Assembly: GCA_949710005.1 (NCBI GenBank)
Contig: OX453272.1
Location: 35,689,636-35,753,635, forward strand
Direction: 5' to 3'
DNA: 64,000 bases
Origin: Ricordea florida
Lineage: Eukaryota > Cnidaria > Anthozoa > Corallimorpharia > Ricordeidae
This document shows, one piece after another, positions 53,918 to 64,000 of the stretch. Positions within the stretch are counted from its first letter, which is position 1; every line of letters begins with the position of its first letter. Both the position numbers and the translations under genes were made by a program. The notes under the pieces were generated by a model. It saw nothing but the letters and a program-made list of their open reading frames with translations, was not told the DNA's origin and did no database searches.

Positions 53918-56900
53918 ATGCCGCTGATAAAGCGGTTGATCGATCCGAGCGAGTTGAGCCGGGGCAAACTTCCAGATGGACTGAAGAACGAGCTGGAAGC
54001 AGTATCCGTGAATACTCTGTGTGGAATAATGCGTCAACTCAGTAGCATATCTAAACATGCGGAAGACTTGTTTGGTGAGCTATGCAGCGAAACAAACACT
54101 ATATTCCTTCGAACTAACTCCCTCCACGAAAGAATTCAAAACCTGTCAATGAAAGTAACCCAGTTGGATTCCAACGTCGAAGAAAGTAAGTAACCACTTG
54201 TTCAAACTTGGCTGTTTTTTGAAATAATGATTGTGATGACAGAAGTGCTTTCGAAGAAAACGTTTGAAAAGAATTTCAGGTTTCTTTCATGGTGGCATCA
54301 CCTACTTGAAGGCCTCAGCAACCAAAAAAAAAACGAAACTCGGGCTTCTTTCTAAAGCGTTGTTTATGTTTGATAGGTACACACTGTAGTTAGGATCGCG
54401 GCTGCAATCCTACACGTAGCTATTCGAAAATTGTTATGTGGGATACTGTCTAAATTTTCGTCGAAGGTAAAGCTGAATTAACCTTGCTGTTCACTACAAT
54501 TTTCATTTGTGAACTGAGCGTAAAAATTTTCGGGAAAAAGTGTTTTCTAATCGGTTTGTGGAACAACTTATCGCCGCGAGCAGATAGTGTGAATTAAGGA
54601 TCAAAAAATTCATTCTGTATCAATTGTAAGCAGTAATTAGAACACGTCTTTGTTAATATTATCGCTGAGAAAGAATCAGTGTTGTTCTCCTGTTTGCGTT
54701 TTTCCGGTATTTTACCGTCACCTATAACGATCGTTTCGAATTCACCTTGTTAATGTCAGAAATAACAGTCAAAGAAGAGAACAACGATACAACTTAGAAC
54801 TCTTCTGTAGTGTAATCTTATTAAGGGAGTAAAGGTGATTTTTCTTATTTAGTTTATCGTGTAATATTAAAAGAACGAAAACAAATAAGCATAGTTGTTT
54901 TAATAGTGTTGGACAGTTTGTTAGAATCCTTTGATGTTGAAGTTAAAGGCGGAAAGTTTAGATACAGGTCTCGTAAGATTGAAACAAGGCAATAGCAATT
55001 AATACTCCTGTCATTTTGTTCATAGGTGAGTGTTTGTTGCGTTGATTTCTTCCAGTTTAAAAAACAGCAGTCTCATATTAGACCACCAATAAAATTTAAA
55101 ACTCTTATGAAGGTTAATCTTTTTAGGGCCGGGTAAAATAACTTTTTGTTGTTGCTATATGGTAATTGTAATTTTGAAAGGTACAGTTTGCTAGAAACCA
55201 TGATTTTCGATTCAGGTTCCATTTATAGCAGTTACTGGTGTTCTGTTTTGAATTCGTTTTCCACAGTCAGAAGATGACGGATACAAAACAATTTTTTTTA
55301 TCCGAAGTGAATTAATTTGAATTTTCATTAGGTTATGTCTGTCAAAGTAATGTAAGGCAGTCTTCAAGTCATATTTTACAGTTTTTACTAAATGAAGAAA
55401 CATACTGCAATGTGACCCTGTAGTGACCAGCATCCAATTTCTTATTGCAATATTCAATGTTCATCAACCAGTCAGGTTATGAGAATATCGAAAATGATCA
55501 CCCAAAAATAGTTGTATTGATAATTCTCCTCACTAGTACCACAACAAAATTAATATATGAAAACAGTTGAGAAAATGAATATTGATATTGGAGCTAAAAG
55601 GGTTAAAGGTTTTGCCTGCCCATTTTCTTGCAGTGCATTTTTGTAAGGTGCTTACTATTCTTGCTGTGACCATTCTTTTGAGTTTATTCTTCTAATAAAA
55701 ATACTCAAGTGAAGAAGTACTTCTTTTGCAATATTTTCAAATTAGAAATACAGTAGTATTTAGCAGGAAAAATTGCCACAGTAAGAAAAGAAAGTCTTGA
55801 TTTCACACTTAGTCTGGCTGACTTGTGGAAGGTTACCCAGAAGGCAGGTACATGTAAAACTGTAACCATTCTTATTTTCACACTGAAGACATGAATATTT
55901 CAAAGATTTTTGCTCTTCAACCCTATTTACTGCTATAGTCAAGGTTGTAATTCTCAGCAGTGAGTAGTCTAGCAGACCTCCTATTTTGTCAGGTTAGAGA
56001 ATTTGTTCTTAAATTGACTCAGAATCCTCATGTTGATAATTAAAAATTATATTTTAATGTTTTCAAATTTCCTTATCTGTTAGCTGAGGAATCCATTGTT
56101 ACAGGAAAAAGTTACAGTAGGGTAAACCATGGAAGTGGAAAGGTCAATATGTTGGATTTAAATTCATTTCCTTGAAAGCTGAGGCTGTCTGCTTTTTCCT
56201 TTGCTATGACTCTGTTATCTCTTGGGGAGACTATTACATTACATGTTGTCAACCTTGAAAATATCTGAAATGGACTCCATTTCTAGAGTAACCACATAAC
56301 CTGTACTTAAATATACCGGTAGCTTGACTTACATTTTTGCATTATTTTCAGTTTCTTTACATGACATAAATATGCGGAAAGCTTTCAAGTCAACTATTGT
56401 CACAGATCAGCAGGTTTTAGCCAGTAATACTTTGCCATCTGCCATGAAAGAGCGGTATAATAGCTGCGACAAGCCTCCAAGATTACAAGACATGAATCCA
56501 TACAGAGATGACAACAAAGATGCACTTGAGCTCTACACCAATCCCACATACTTCTTTAAACTTTGGTGTGAAGAAATGAAAAAGGAAACTGAAAAAAAGA
56601 AAAAGAGAAGGGTAAGAACAATTCATTCTGGATTGGGTATAATTGCTGCCTTTGAGTATATGTTCCATTTGACCAGAAATTTCTTTATTTTCTTGAATAA
56701 ATCTTGAGAATAGCTTGTTACTATAAGTGTATTTGCATTTTGCAATTAAACAAGGCCAAGAATAGTTGAAGTTACTACTAAAAGCAGGATTTTTCACTGG
56801 GATGCCCTTTCACCCAGATGTAAATTTGGCTGCTGGAGTAGATTTTGCATAAACAGTACATTATTTTTCTCTGTATTTTAGACTGTTGGGTGCTAATCAG

Positions 56901-58032
56901 TGATTGCCTTGAGGTGAATTGTAAATGTAGGTATTTTGATTTAACCAGTTAAGAAGCAGTTAAGCTCATTAATGGCTCATTAGAAAAAAAAAACACTTCC
57001 AAGACTGGATACTTCACCTCATCCTTGATTATTGTGCCTTGATCATTAATACTCAATATTGTTGAGGATCAAGGATTCAGTACTGCTTGATACTGTACCT
57101 TAATCTGCAATTTGCTTATAAATTTAAGTGTTTTAAAAAGCAACTGTGGTTGCATGACTGAGTTGACAAAGAAATGTTTTTTTTCCTTGTAGAAAGGAGG
57201 TCGTATGAGAGCAGGCACAAAAGGAAGCAAACCTGTGAAGGCTGTAAAGAAAAGGGTTTACTGTGCTCAAGGAGAAGAATTTAAAAACTTCGGGATGATG
57301 GCCGTCTCTCCTACGATAACAGAAAGTGGCAGTGAAGCTGAAAAACGTCACAGTGAGTACATTAAGCAACCCAATGGTGGCATACCTGAAGGAATACCAC
57401 CAAACCATGTTATAAAGCCAACTGTTGAGGCAGGAAAAACAGGTTCACCAGCTGCCCGAAGGCATTCAAGGAGATATACAAACCAAAATGTCAGCCGGCC
57501 AACAGGAGCCCCACCACCCCCTCCACAGGCTCACAGTGGAACAATGTCACCTCCTTCACATGGTAGAAATGACCATCAATCACCTGGGCAAAATGCTGTT
57601 CCACCACCACCCCCTGTTCCTGGGGCACCTGCTCCCCCTCCTCCTCCCCCACCTCCACCATTACCTGGTCAGGTAGGGATGCAGTCTCTCCGGACAGCTA
57701 CTTCTCAGTCCTCAGTGGGAACACAACCGACAGCATCACCATCAACAACGTCACTGACAACCTCGGAGTCAAGTACAAGCGTTCAAAGTGGTGAAACACC
57801 TCTTCCCCCGAAGGCACAGGTAGATGCTAGAAGTGATCTGTTATCAGCCATACGAATGGGGATGGAGCTAAGGAAGGTGCAGATACAAGAATCAAGGAAG
57901 GAGGAGAGCGACCCCTCTAATGGTTTCATGGATGTAGCAAGTATTCTAGCTCGACGTATTGCTGTTGAGTATTCATCTAGTGAAGATGAAAGTGAGACAG
58001 GTTCAGAGTGGTCTGATGGTGAAGACGGCTAA
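53918..58032 (+). CDS. WASF: WAVE/WASF actin-nucleation-promoting factor
   Basis: Activates the Arp2/3 complex downstream of Rac as part of the WAVE regulatory complex at the leading edge. Exons 53918-54185, 56352-56611 and 57193-58032 (TAA) join in phase to 455 residues. The WAVE homology domain begins [18 protein letters not shown] and contains the helical stretch through DINMRKAF, then [19 protein letters not shown] and a basic tract (KKKKRRKGGR). A proline-rich region with long Pro runs follows at about 270-340. The C-terminus is a VCA module: WH2 388-405 ([18 protein letters not shown]), a central/connecting amphipathic helix 421-438 ([17 protein letters not shown]), and an acidic tail with the conserved Trp449 (SEWSDGEDG). 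A serine/threonine-rich linker precedes WH2. Only one copy is seen here, so it cannot be matched to vertebrate WASF1, 2 or 3. Confidence 0.96.
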
Positions 58033-58941
58033 TTTGGTTTCAAGTGCATATACATACTGGAACTGAAGGCGTCAGCGTCCACAAGACCCTAGAAGAATAC
58101 TGTGCATTTTTACATAGCGTGGATACAGTAAGTAGAAAAGATCACTACTGCAATAAAAACAGCATGGTTGTGTTGTAAGTTCTAAAATTACAAGCCTAAC
58201 TTCTGCTAGTTCTTGGCAGAATATGCTCACTACTTGTGGGTATTGATGTTATTGGTTCCACTACCACTAGCATATTTGTAGAGGGACAGTAACTTTCAGT
58301 CAGCCAGGAATAATTATTTTCCAAGATTAGAGGTATATAAACATTTTGTATTCCATTTTTAATAAAGCTTTTATCTTGAAAGCAAAATTGTATAATATTA
58401 AATGTGACATTTTCAGTTTTAATCATTGGATCTACCAGTACTTCTAAATGAGGCAAGTTCCACAGTATTGGTGGATGGATGCTTCACAGTAGACAATATG
58501 TGGCCACATTCTCAGCTTAGATTAATTCCAAAGTGTGGTACCATACTTTTTGTTCTAGAAACTACATGTATCGCAGTTTTGCCAGTGCTCACATTGCAAC
58601 TGTAAAAAGTTTTGATTTGATCAAACTCTAGCATTGAACAGAATGTCCAAATTAGCAGCTGCAATGGCTCAAGTTTCTGTTGTTAAGTTGTTAGAACGCA
58701 GTGAAGATTGTCTTTTTGCTCATGCTTGTGGGCAATAATTATTTCTATCAGTGTTTTCCCATGGTGCTCTGTTGTCGATTGTGTCAGTGAACAGATACTT
58801 ATCGGTAGGGCTGTCTTCCAGGTTTGAAGTAGCAGGTTTCCCAAGAGGAGCAGACAGTTGTATATCAACTCTTTCACTTCTAAGATCTTATTACTAACTA
58901 ACTGCTCTCCACTGTATGCTGCACACTGCCTTGTATGTAAA

Positions 58942-59105
58942 GGTAATCATACGGTTTCGAGTTCAATTTGGAATTAATTTGCACGAGTGAGTTTTTCAAA
59001 AAGCTGAAATTGCACGAGCCGCTTCGGCGAGTGCAATTTCAGCTTTTTGAAAAACTCACAAGTACAAATTAATTCCAAATTGAACGAGAAAAGCCGTATG
59101 ATTAC
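58942..59105. repeat. Hairpin repeat, 164 bp
   Basis: The left arm GTAATCATACGG...TTCAATTTGGAATTAATTTG and the right arm mirror each other nearly perfectly around CACGAGCCGCTTCGGCGAGTG. It continues directly into the inverted repeat at 59112-59419, so both may be one element. Confidence 0.9.
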
Positions 59106-59111
59106 TTATTA

Positions 59112-59360
59112 ATAATATAAACATGAAAAAATTCGCCTGGAAGAAGTACCGGAAGATCTCATTGCGGACAGGAAGTAAGCATTTGACGCGGATTTGACAC
59201 TTTATTTACTGATTGGCTGATGAAGATCAACTGATAACGCTACGAACTCAAAGCGATTCGTTTAAAAATAAAGAATATCATAATCCAGAAAATCGATGTG
59301 TAATTTGCACTGGTGTTACACTTTTTGCACTGGTATTACACTTTTTGCACTGGTGTTACA

Positions 59361-59393
<33 letters not shown>

Positions 59394-59419
59394 GAGTAAT
59401 TTTTTCATGTATATTATTA
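59112..59419. mobile_element. MITE-like element with inverted ends
   Basis: The left end AATATAAACATGAAAAAATT is mirrored by AATTTTTTCATGTATATTAT at the right. The interior carries a 20-bp tandem repeat (59305-59364). Confidence 0.7.
59305..59364. repeat. Three-copy 20-bp tandem repeat
   Basis: TTGCACTGGTGTTACACTTT repeated three times with one or two changes (second copy GGTATTACAC). Confidence 0.9.
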
Positions 59420-61580
59420 GAATATTGAATAATTTGTTAAATGGTTAGACCCTTGAACTGGTAACTTTACTAGTTCTGATAATCTGCACACATCTCAATG
59501 TTATTCTGATTTTGTAAAGAAAAGTTGAACAATAGTCACTTCTGGTAATTTAAGGTTTGTGAAGCCTTGTGCCCAAACTCTAGTTACGGATATTAGCTGG
59601 CGATATTCACAGTACTTTGGAGAATTAATAGTTTAATTTGTTGTTTTTCTTCTGAAGTTGGCTCTGAATAATCATGTTCTAAGCAGCAGAGGTTAGCTTT
59701 ATGGAAGATGGTACCATGTTATGCTTTAAGTTGGTTCATGTACTTGGATGATTTCAGGAATTTATTTGTGGTTTGTTTACTTGCCAAATCTATTCATGGA
59801 GGACTACATGGACATTGAAGATTTTGAATATATGAGAAAAAAAGTATCCATGCACTAAAGGAAAGGAAGAAATTACAAATTTGACCTTTGCAGGATTAAT
59901 ACAATAATTTTAAGCAAATGCAATATTAGCCCAAAGAAAGAATATGCTTCAATGTTGGGAGCTTGTTAATTAATTCCACAATTGGCCTGTGCGTAATGTG
60001 AGTGGATTCATTGCTCAGTTATTGGTGTGGAATTGTTTTGATGTTGCCATGGGTTAGAATGCTGTCCTTATTAAGAGAGAGAGTTTTTTCAACCCTTTAA
60101 CCTCTAAGGGGTCTCCCTGTGACAAGTAAAATCTATAAAGTCATTCTAAGGAGGGGGGAGAGGGTTAAGCTGTAATTATCATTTGTACTGAGAAGGTCAA
60201 TTTCTTAGTTAATAGGACACTGTAACATTTTCATTGATGCATAGGAGTATTGAATATAAAGGTAGAGAATTTCAAATTCTTTTCACAGAAGCTCTTAATC
60301 AGTACAGAAATAAGTCGTCTTTTACAGGGTTAGAATTTATGGTCAAAACAAAACCAGCCTTGAGCGGTCGTTGCTGTTTGGGCAACAAGTTATGTTAGGT
60401 AAGATTTGTTTGGAGCCCTGAAGTAGCTATGATGTAATTAACCCTTTCATCCCCAAGACCTAACAAGTCACTCTCCTTCCTTACTGCAGTACGTTTTTTA
60501 AGTTACTTAAGAGAATTTGGTGTTTGATCAGTTCAAAATCTTTGAGTTGATCACTTTTTTAATTCTTGATATGTTTGTGTAACAGTGTATTGATATTTAA
60601 GGAGAAGTTGCCTGTGGTTTCAATTTAGGAGTAAAAGGTTGAAGAGTGAGGAAACTTAAGACTCTCTTCAAACCATTTAGGGTGAAAGTAAAACAGATTT
60701 TGGTTAACTTACATGTGTTTTCTTTCCTGGGTGCTGATGACTCTATTTGTTAAAACAAAGTTTTATTAGTTCATTGGAGTGCATTCATTTGCTCTTTGTG
60801 AATTTTTTGTGGCTGGTCTGAGTTACTACTTGGGCTTTTCCCATTTGAAGGTCACATTCCTGTGATCCTTTGATGCGCACTGTGAAACTACAATGTGTAG
60901 TACTTTCTGGTTTGTTTAGCACTACACTTTAAGTTCAACCCTTGCTGAGGATTTGTTGTACACAGTTGATACAAGGAAGGAAATCGGAACAATTTGCAGT
61001 ATGATTTCCGCACAGATCCCTACTTCATTATGCATGCTGTACCCATACTGTTTGATTCTGCAATAACAAGAAATGTTTACATGTGCATTACCCTAAACAA
61101 TTCATCTGCTGCATGCGTAATGAAGTAGGGACCTGTGCAGAAATCTTGCTGAATTTTCCCTCTTTAAAAGTTATTATTATGTTAGAATTTATTGCAGAAA
61201 TAAAAAGTAAAATAGAAATTCCTTTCTTTTATATTATAACATTAGCTTATACAGTATAGTAACCAATTTGCAAGATCACCTAACAATGAACAGTTTTTCA
61301 CGTGCACATACATGAACACATTGCTGTATAAAAATACTATTTTTGTAAATCCATATGCTTTAATATTTGTGACTAAAAGACATTGGTGTTACTCCAGCTG
61401 ATGGATGGTTTTTTGTTGTTGTTTTACTTGTTGTGGGTAATGTTTACTGGTTCCCAACAAATATTTCTCATGCTTCAGAGGTCACGTTGTATTGGGGAGG
61501 GGAGGGGGTTGGGGGCGGTTGAGAAAGCTTTTTTCAGCATTACATGAATTCCACGTGAGAGTGATGGACCCTACTAATGT

Positions 61581-61925
61581 ACCTATCAATGTTAAGCCGC
61601 AGTGGGGGGAGGCCGGGTATAGGCGGGGGATTTGACGTAATAAGTCTGCCCGTGGTAGGGACTTTTGATCATTCGTCGAGTCCCGGGGGTCGGGACTTTT
61701 GACTTTAACCGTTAGTAGCCTGTTTTCTGTATATCCCTATTTTAATTCTTGTTTGACTAATGCCTTGACCTTTTTCTGGAGGGGGGGTGGGGATGGGGAA
61801 TTTGCACTCTTTTGACCAGCGATAACGTCCCTGGGGTCGGGCATTTGAACAGAAAAAATGATCTGAGTTCAAATCCCCCGCCTATGCCCGGCCTCCCCCC
61901 CCCCAGCAGCTTAACATTGATAGGT
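61581..61925. mobile_element. Long-TIR MITE
   Basis: TIRs of ~55 bp: ACCTATCAATGTTAAGC...GGAGGCCGGGTATAGGCGGGGGATTTGA and its inverse. No clear target duplication was identified, and no ORF. Confidence 0.85.
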
Positions 61926-61954
61926 GCATAAGAGGGCCTGAAGGGGTAAAGGAT

Positions 61955-62115
61955 GGATTGGAATTTGCTAGGTTTTGTTGTGGGGAAATGGGATTTAAGT
62001 CACTGGGACTGGTATTCGACCGCTATGAACGGGGATTTTTTCCGGAATTCTGCCATTGGGAATGGGATTTGAGCACTGGGAAGTGGGATTTAAAAAAAGA
62101 GTGGACTGGGAAGGG
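61955..62115. repeat. Dispersed repeat, copy 2
   Basis: Matches 8524-8690 in order and orientation (TTTAAGTCACTGGGACTGG, CCGGAATTCTGCCATTGGGA, GCACTGGGAAGTGGGATTT). Confidence 0.65.
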
Positions 62116-62705
62116 AGAATTTTGTGTGCGATAACGTGAAAAAAAAAATGCGATAAAGACATCGCTTTTTGAAGCGCGCCGACTTTCATCGCCAGGCCCT
62201 CTACTAACTATCTGAACTATGATCTTTGTACTTCTGGTCATACCTCTGCCCAAGCAAATGTCTGTAATATCTATCAATTTCAACCAAGACTGGAGACTAA
62301 CCACTTTAAATTTGGTTTTGCTCCCTATTCCACCTTCCAATGCGAGCAATCCGGACTACAATATTTTTCAAATTTAAAACGCATATCGGGATATAGATGT
62401 GGGTGGCTTATTCACCAACCCCTTTCGCAAAGTCCGATTGAACGTGACTTAAATTTCCTTAATTTTCTACCCGGAATGACTCAACAGTTCGTCTCCCAAG
62501 AAAGAATCTTTTTGAGGTGTTTAAAAAACGTAAACAAAGATGTGCTGTGTCATCGGGAGCGCACTGTGAATGCTGGGTCAAGGCCAGCTGCATTTAAGGA
62601 GAACTGTTTCAAAAGCTGAGCATGCTGTACGTTGCAGGTGAATAAGCAAAACAGTCCGGGGAATCACGAAAACAACCAATTTTCCGACCTTGATTCTCGA
62701 CAAAA

Positions 62706-64000
62706 ATGGTTGTAGCTCGTGGGGTTGCTCGCATCGTTAAATCGAGGCAGATGAGGGAAGGTGGTGGATTTTTAGTTCGGAGACCCATCGGGGATGGTAT
62801 TAGAGAGTGCGATCCGTTCTTGATGTTAGATCATTTAGGTCCTGTGGTATACGGACCAGGGGAAGCTGTTGGAGCCCCAGACCATCCACACCGAGGATTT
62901 GAGACTGTTACGTATCTGATCGATGGTGAGGTGTCTCCATGATTTCTGTAATTTTAGAATATGCATTGTCAAATTGTATCTGTTACGTACTAAGCACTGG
63001 TACTAAGTTATGTAAGATCCGTCGCAATGTTGATGTCCAAAACTTCTTTCATGTTAGTTTGTTTGACGATCTTTGAGAAACAAACTGTCGTTCAAATCCT
63101 TAATATTTGCATGACTAAATTTGTTACAAACTAAGACAACTGGTAGAGCCCATGTTTATCAGAAAACTTAGGGCCGGTCATTTCAGGAAGGGGGGGAGGG
63201 CTGGTGGAAATAAGGGGGGCCTAACATTTTTGTGCACTAAAAAAGTAGGGGGCAAAAATATTGTGTAATAACATTAACACACTGACATTAAAGCAAACTG
63301 TTTATTACAGTGATATGAAAAAGCTCATAAGATCATAACATGCAAAAAATATCAAGATATTCCATTTTGTTTTGTCACAGTCATTGAGTATCATTTTCAC
63401 TATCTTCAACTTTGCTGCATTCACTACTGTCACTCTTGTCGCTTTCAACTACACTGCATTCACTACTGTCACTCTTGTCAATCCATTGAGCAATTAACAC
63501 ATTCATCAGGATTTAAAACAAAGTTTCAATTTCATTGTTTATTTTAAGTGTCTGATTTATTCAATTTTTTTTTCTTTCTGTTGCACTTGCATGTTAATCC
63601 CCTTACAAATTGCCAATATTTTGTTAACACATTTATGGCAGAATAGTTTAACTGGATAAAAGTGGGTCAAATATAATTGAATTAACAAGTGAATTTATGA
63701 TTGACTGGAAAATATCTTTTTGCAAGACATCCTTTTGTTGAGCTGTTTGTTTTTATTGCTCACATTTTCCAATAGGTGAATGGAAACACCAGGACAGCGC
63801 AGGTAACAGCGGTGTTCTGAAAGAAGGCTGGGTGCAATGGATGACTGCAGGTTCTGGTGTTGTTCACAGTGAAATGCCATCTGACGATTTCCTTAAAAGA
63901 GGTGGAAAATCTGAGGGATTCCAACTGTGGGTGAACTTACCAGCCAAAGACAAAATGATTAAACCCCGTTATCAGGATACTGATGCTAAAAAGATCCCAA
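62706..64000 (+). CDS. PIR: Pirin, 5' part (cupin-fold iron protein)
   Basis: Pirins are nuclear/cytosolic cupin-fold proteins that bind a metal ion, act as transcriptional co-regulators (NF-kB in mammals) and can have quercetinase activity. Exon 1 is 62706-62925 (donor GTGAGG); exon 2 starts at 63776 after CCAATAG and runs off the window, phase 1 in both. The start, [20 protein letters not shown], precedes the N-terminal cupin with metal ligands His60 and His62 ([12 protein letters not shown]) and His104 and Glu106 (VVHSEMP), matching human His56, His58, His101 and Glu103. [19 protein letters not shown] follows before the edge. The 5' flank 62560-62705 has no clear TATA box. The C-terminal half is missing only because the window ends. 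Confidence 0.95.

Larger units (their letters stand above)
58033..62705. other. WAVE 3' side and intergenic stretch before pirin
   Basis: Candidate WAVE polyadenylation signal AATAAA at 58152-58157 (another near 58360). It holds a foldback MITE complex (58942-59419), a 20-bp tandem repeat, a long-TIR element (61581-61925) and a dispersed repeat (61955-62115). No gene is supported between. Confidence 0.6.

Noticed and set aside
57425..57676. His/Pro/Leu-rich ORF on plus
   Set aside because: It is the wrong frame of the proline-rich region of the WAVE exon.
59305..59364. CRISPR-like short repeats
   Set aside because: The three 20-bp units are directly adjacent with no spacers; this is a tandem repeat in a eukaryotic MITE.

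Overview
The window is a 64 kb piece of an animal nuclear genome: multi-exon genes with GT-AG introns and a dense load of transposable elements. The mix (cnidarian-style tRNA-derived SINEs, many palindromic MITEs, Gypsy and BEL/Pao elements, conserved metazoan genes with many introns) fits an anthozoan, most likely a stony coral or sea anemone. That assignment is an inference, because no rRNA or mitochondrial marker is present.

Six protein-coding genes can be assembled from exons whose splice sites and phases agree. (1) The 3' part of an unrecognised lysine-rich, coiled-coil protein runs on + from the left edge to 5330. (2) A mitochondrial acetoacetyl-CoA thiolase (ACAT1 type) lies on - at 9026-23896, with about 15 exons. 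(3) A small macro-domain protein lies on + at 24020-28911; it is divergent from the thiolase and only about 120 bp separates the two start codons. (4) A cytosolic-type malic enzyme (ME1-like) lies on + at 34310-50887 with 11 coding exons, one of them bounded by a GC donor. (5) A WAVE/WASF actin regulator lies on + at 53918-58032. (6) The 5' part of a pirin gene lies on + from 62706 and runs off the right edge. Thiolase and malic enzyme belong to central acyl-CoA/ketone and pyruvate/NADPH metabolism, but the genes otherwise look like unrelated neighbours, not a functional cluster.

Mobile DNA makes up much of the rest. The last intron of the malic enzyme gene holds a young, nearly intact Ty3/Gypsy element (45718-50302) on the opposite strand, with 5-bp target duplications and almost identical short LTRs. 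A decayed BEL/Pao integrase region and a LINE 3' end lie at 29481-30960. Two copies of a 1.45 kb non-autonomous DNA transposon with 6-bp target duplications sit in introns of the macro and malic enzyme genes in opposite orientation, one with a nested palindromic insertion. There are also a pogo-like MITE, three related Harbinger-like MITEs, several long foldback repeats, SINEs, and a recurrent repeat whose core resembles a hammerhead ribozyme. No CRISPR array, bacterial operon or free-standing tRNA/rRNA gene was seen.
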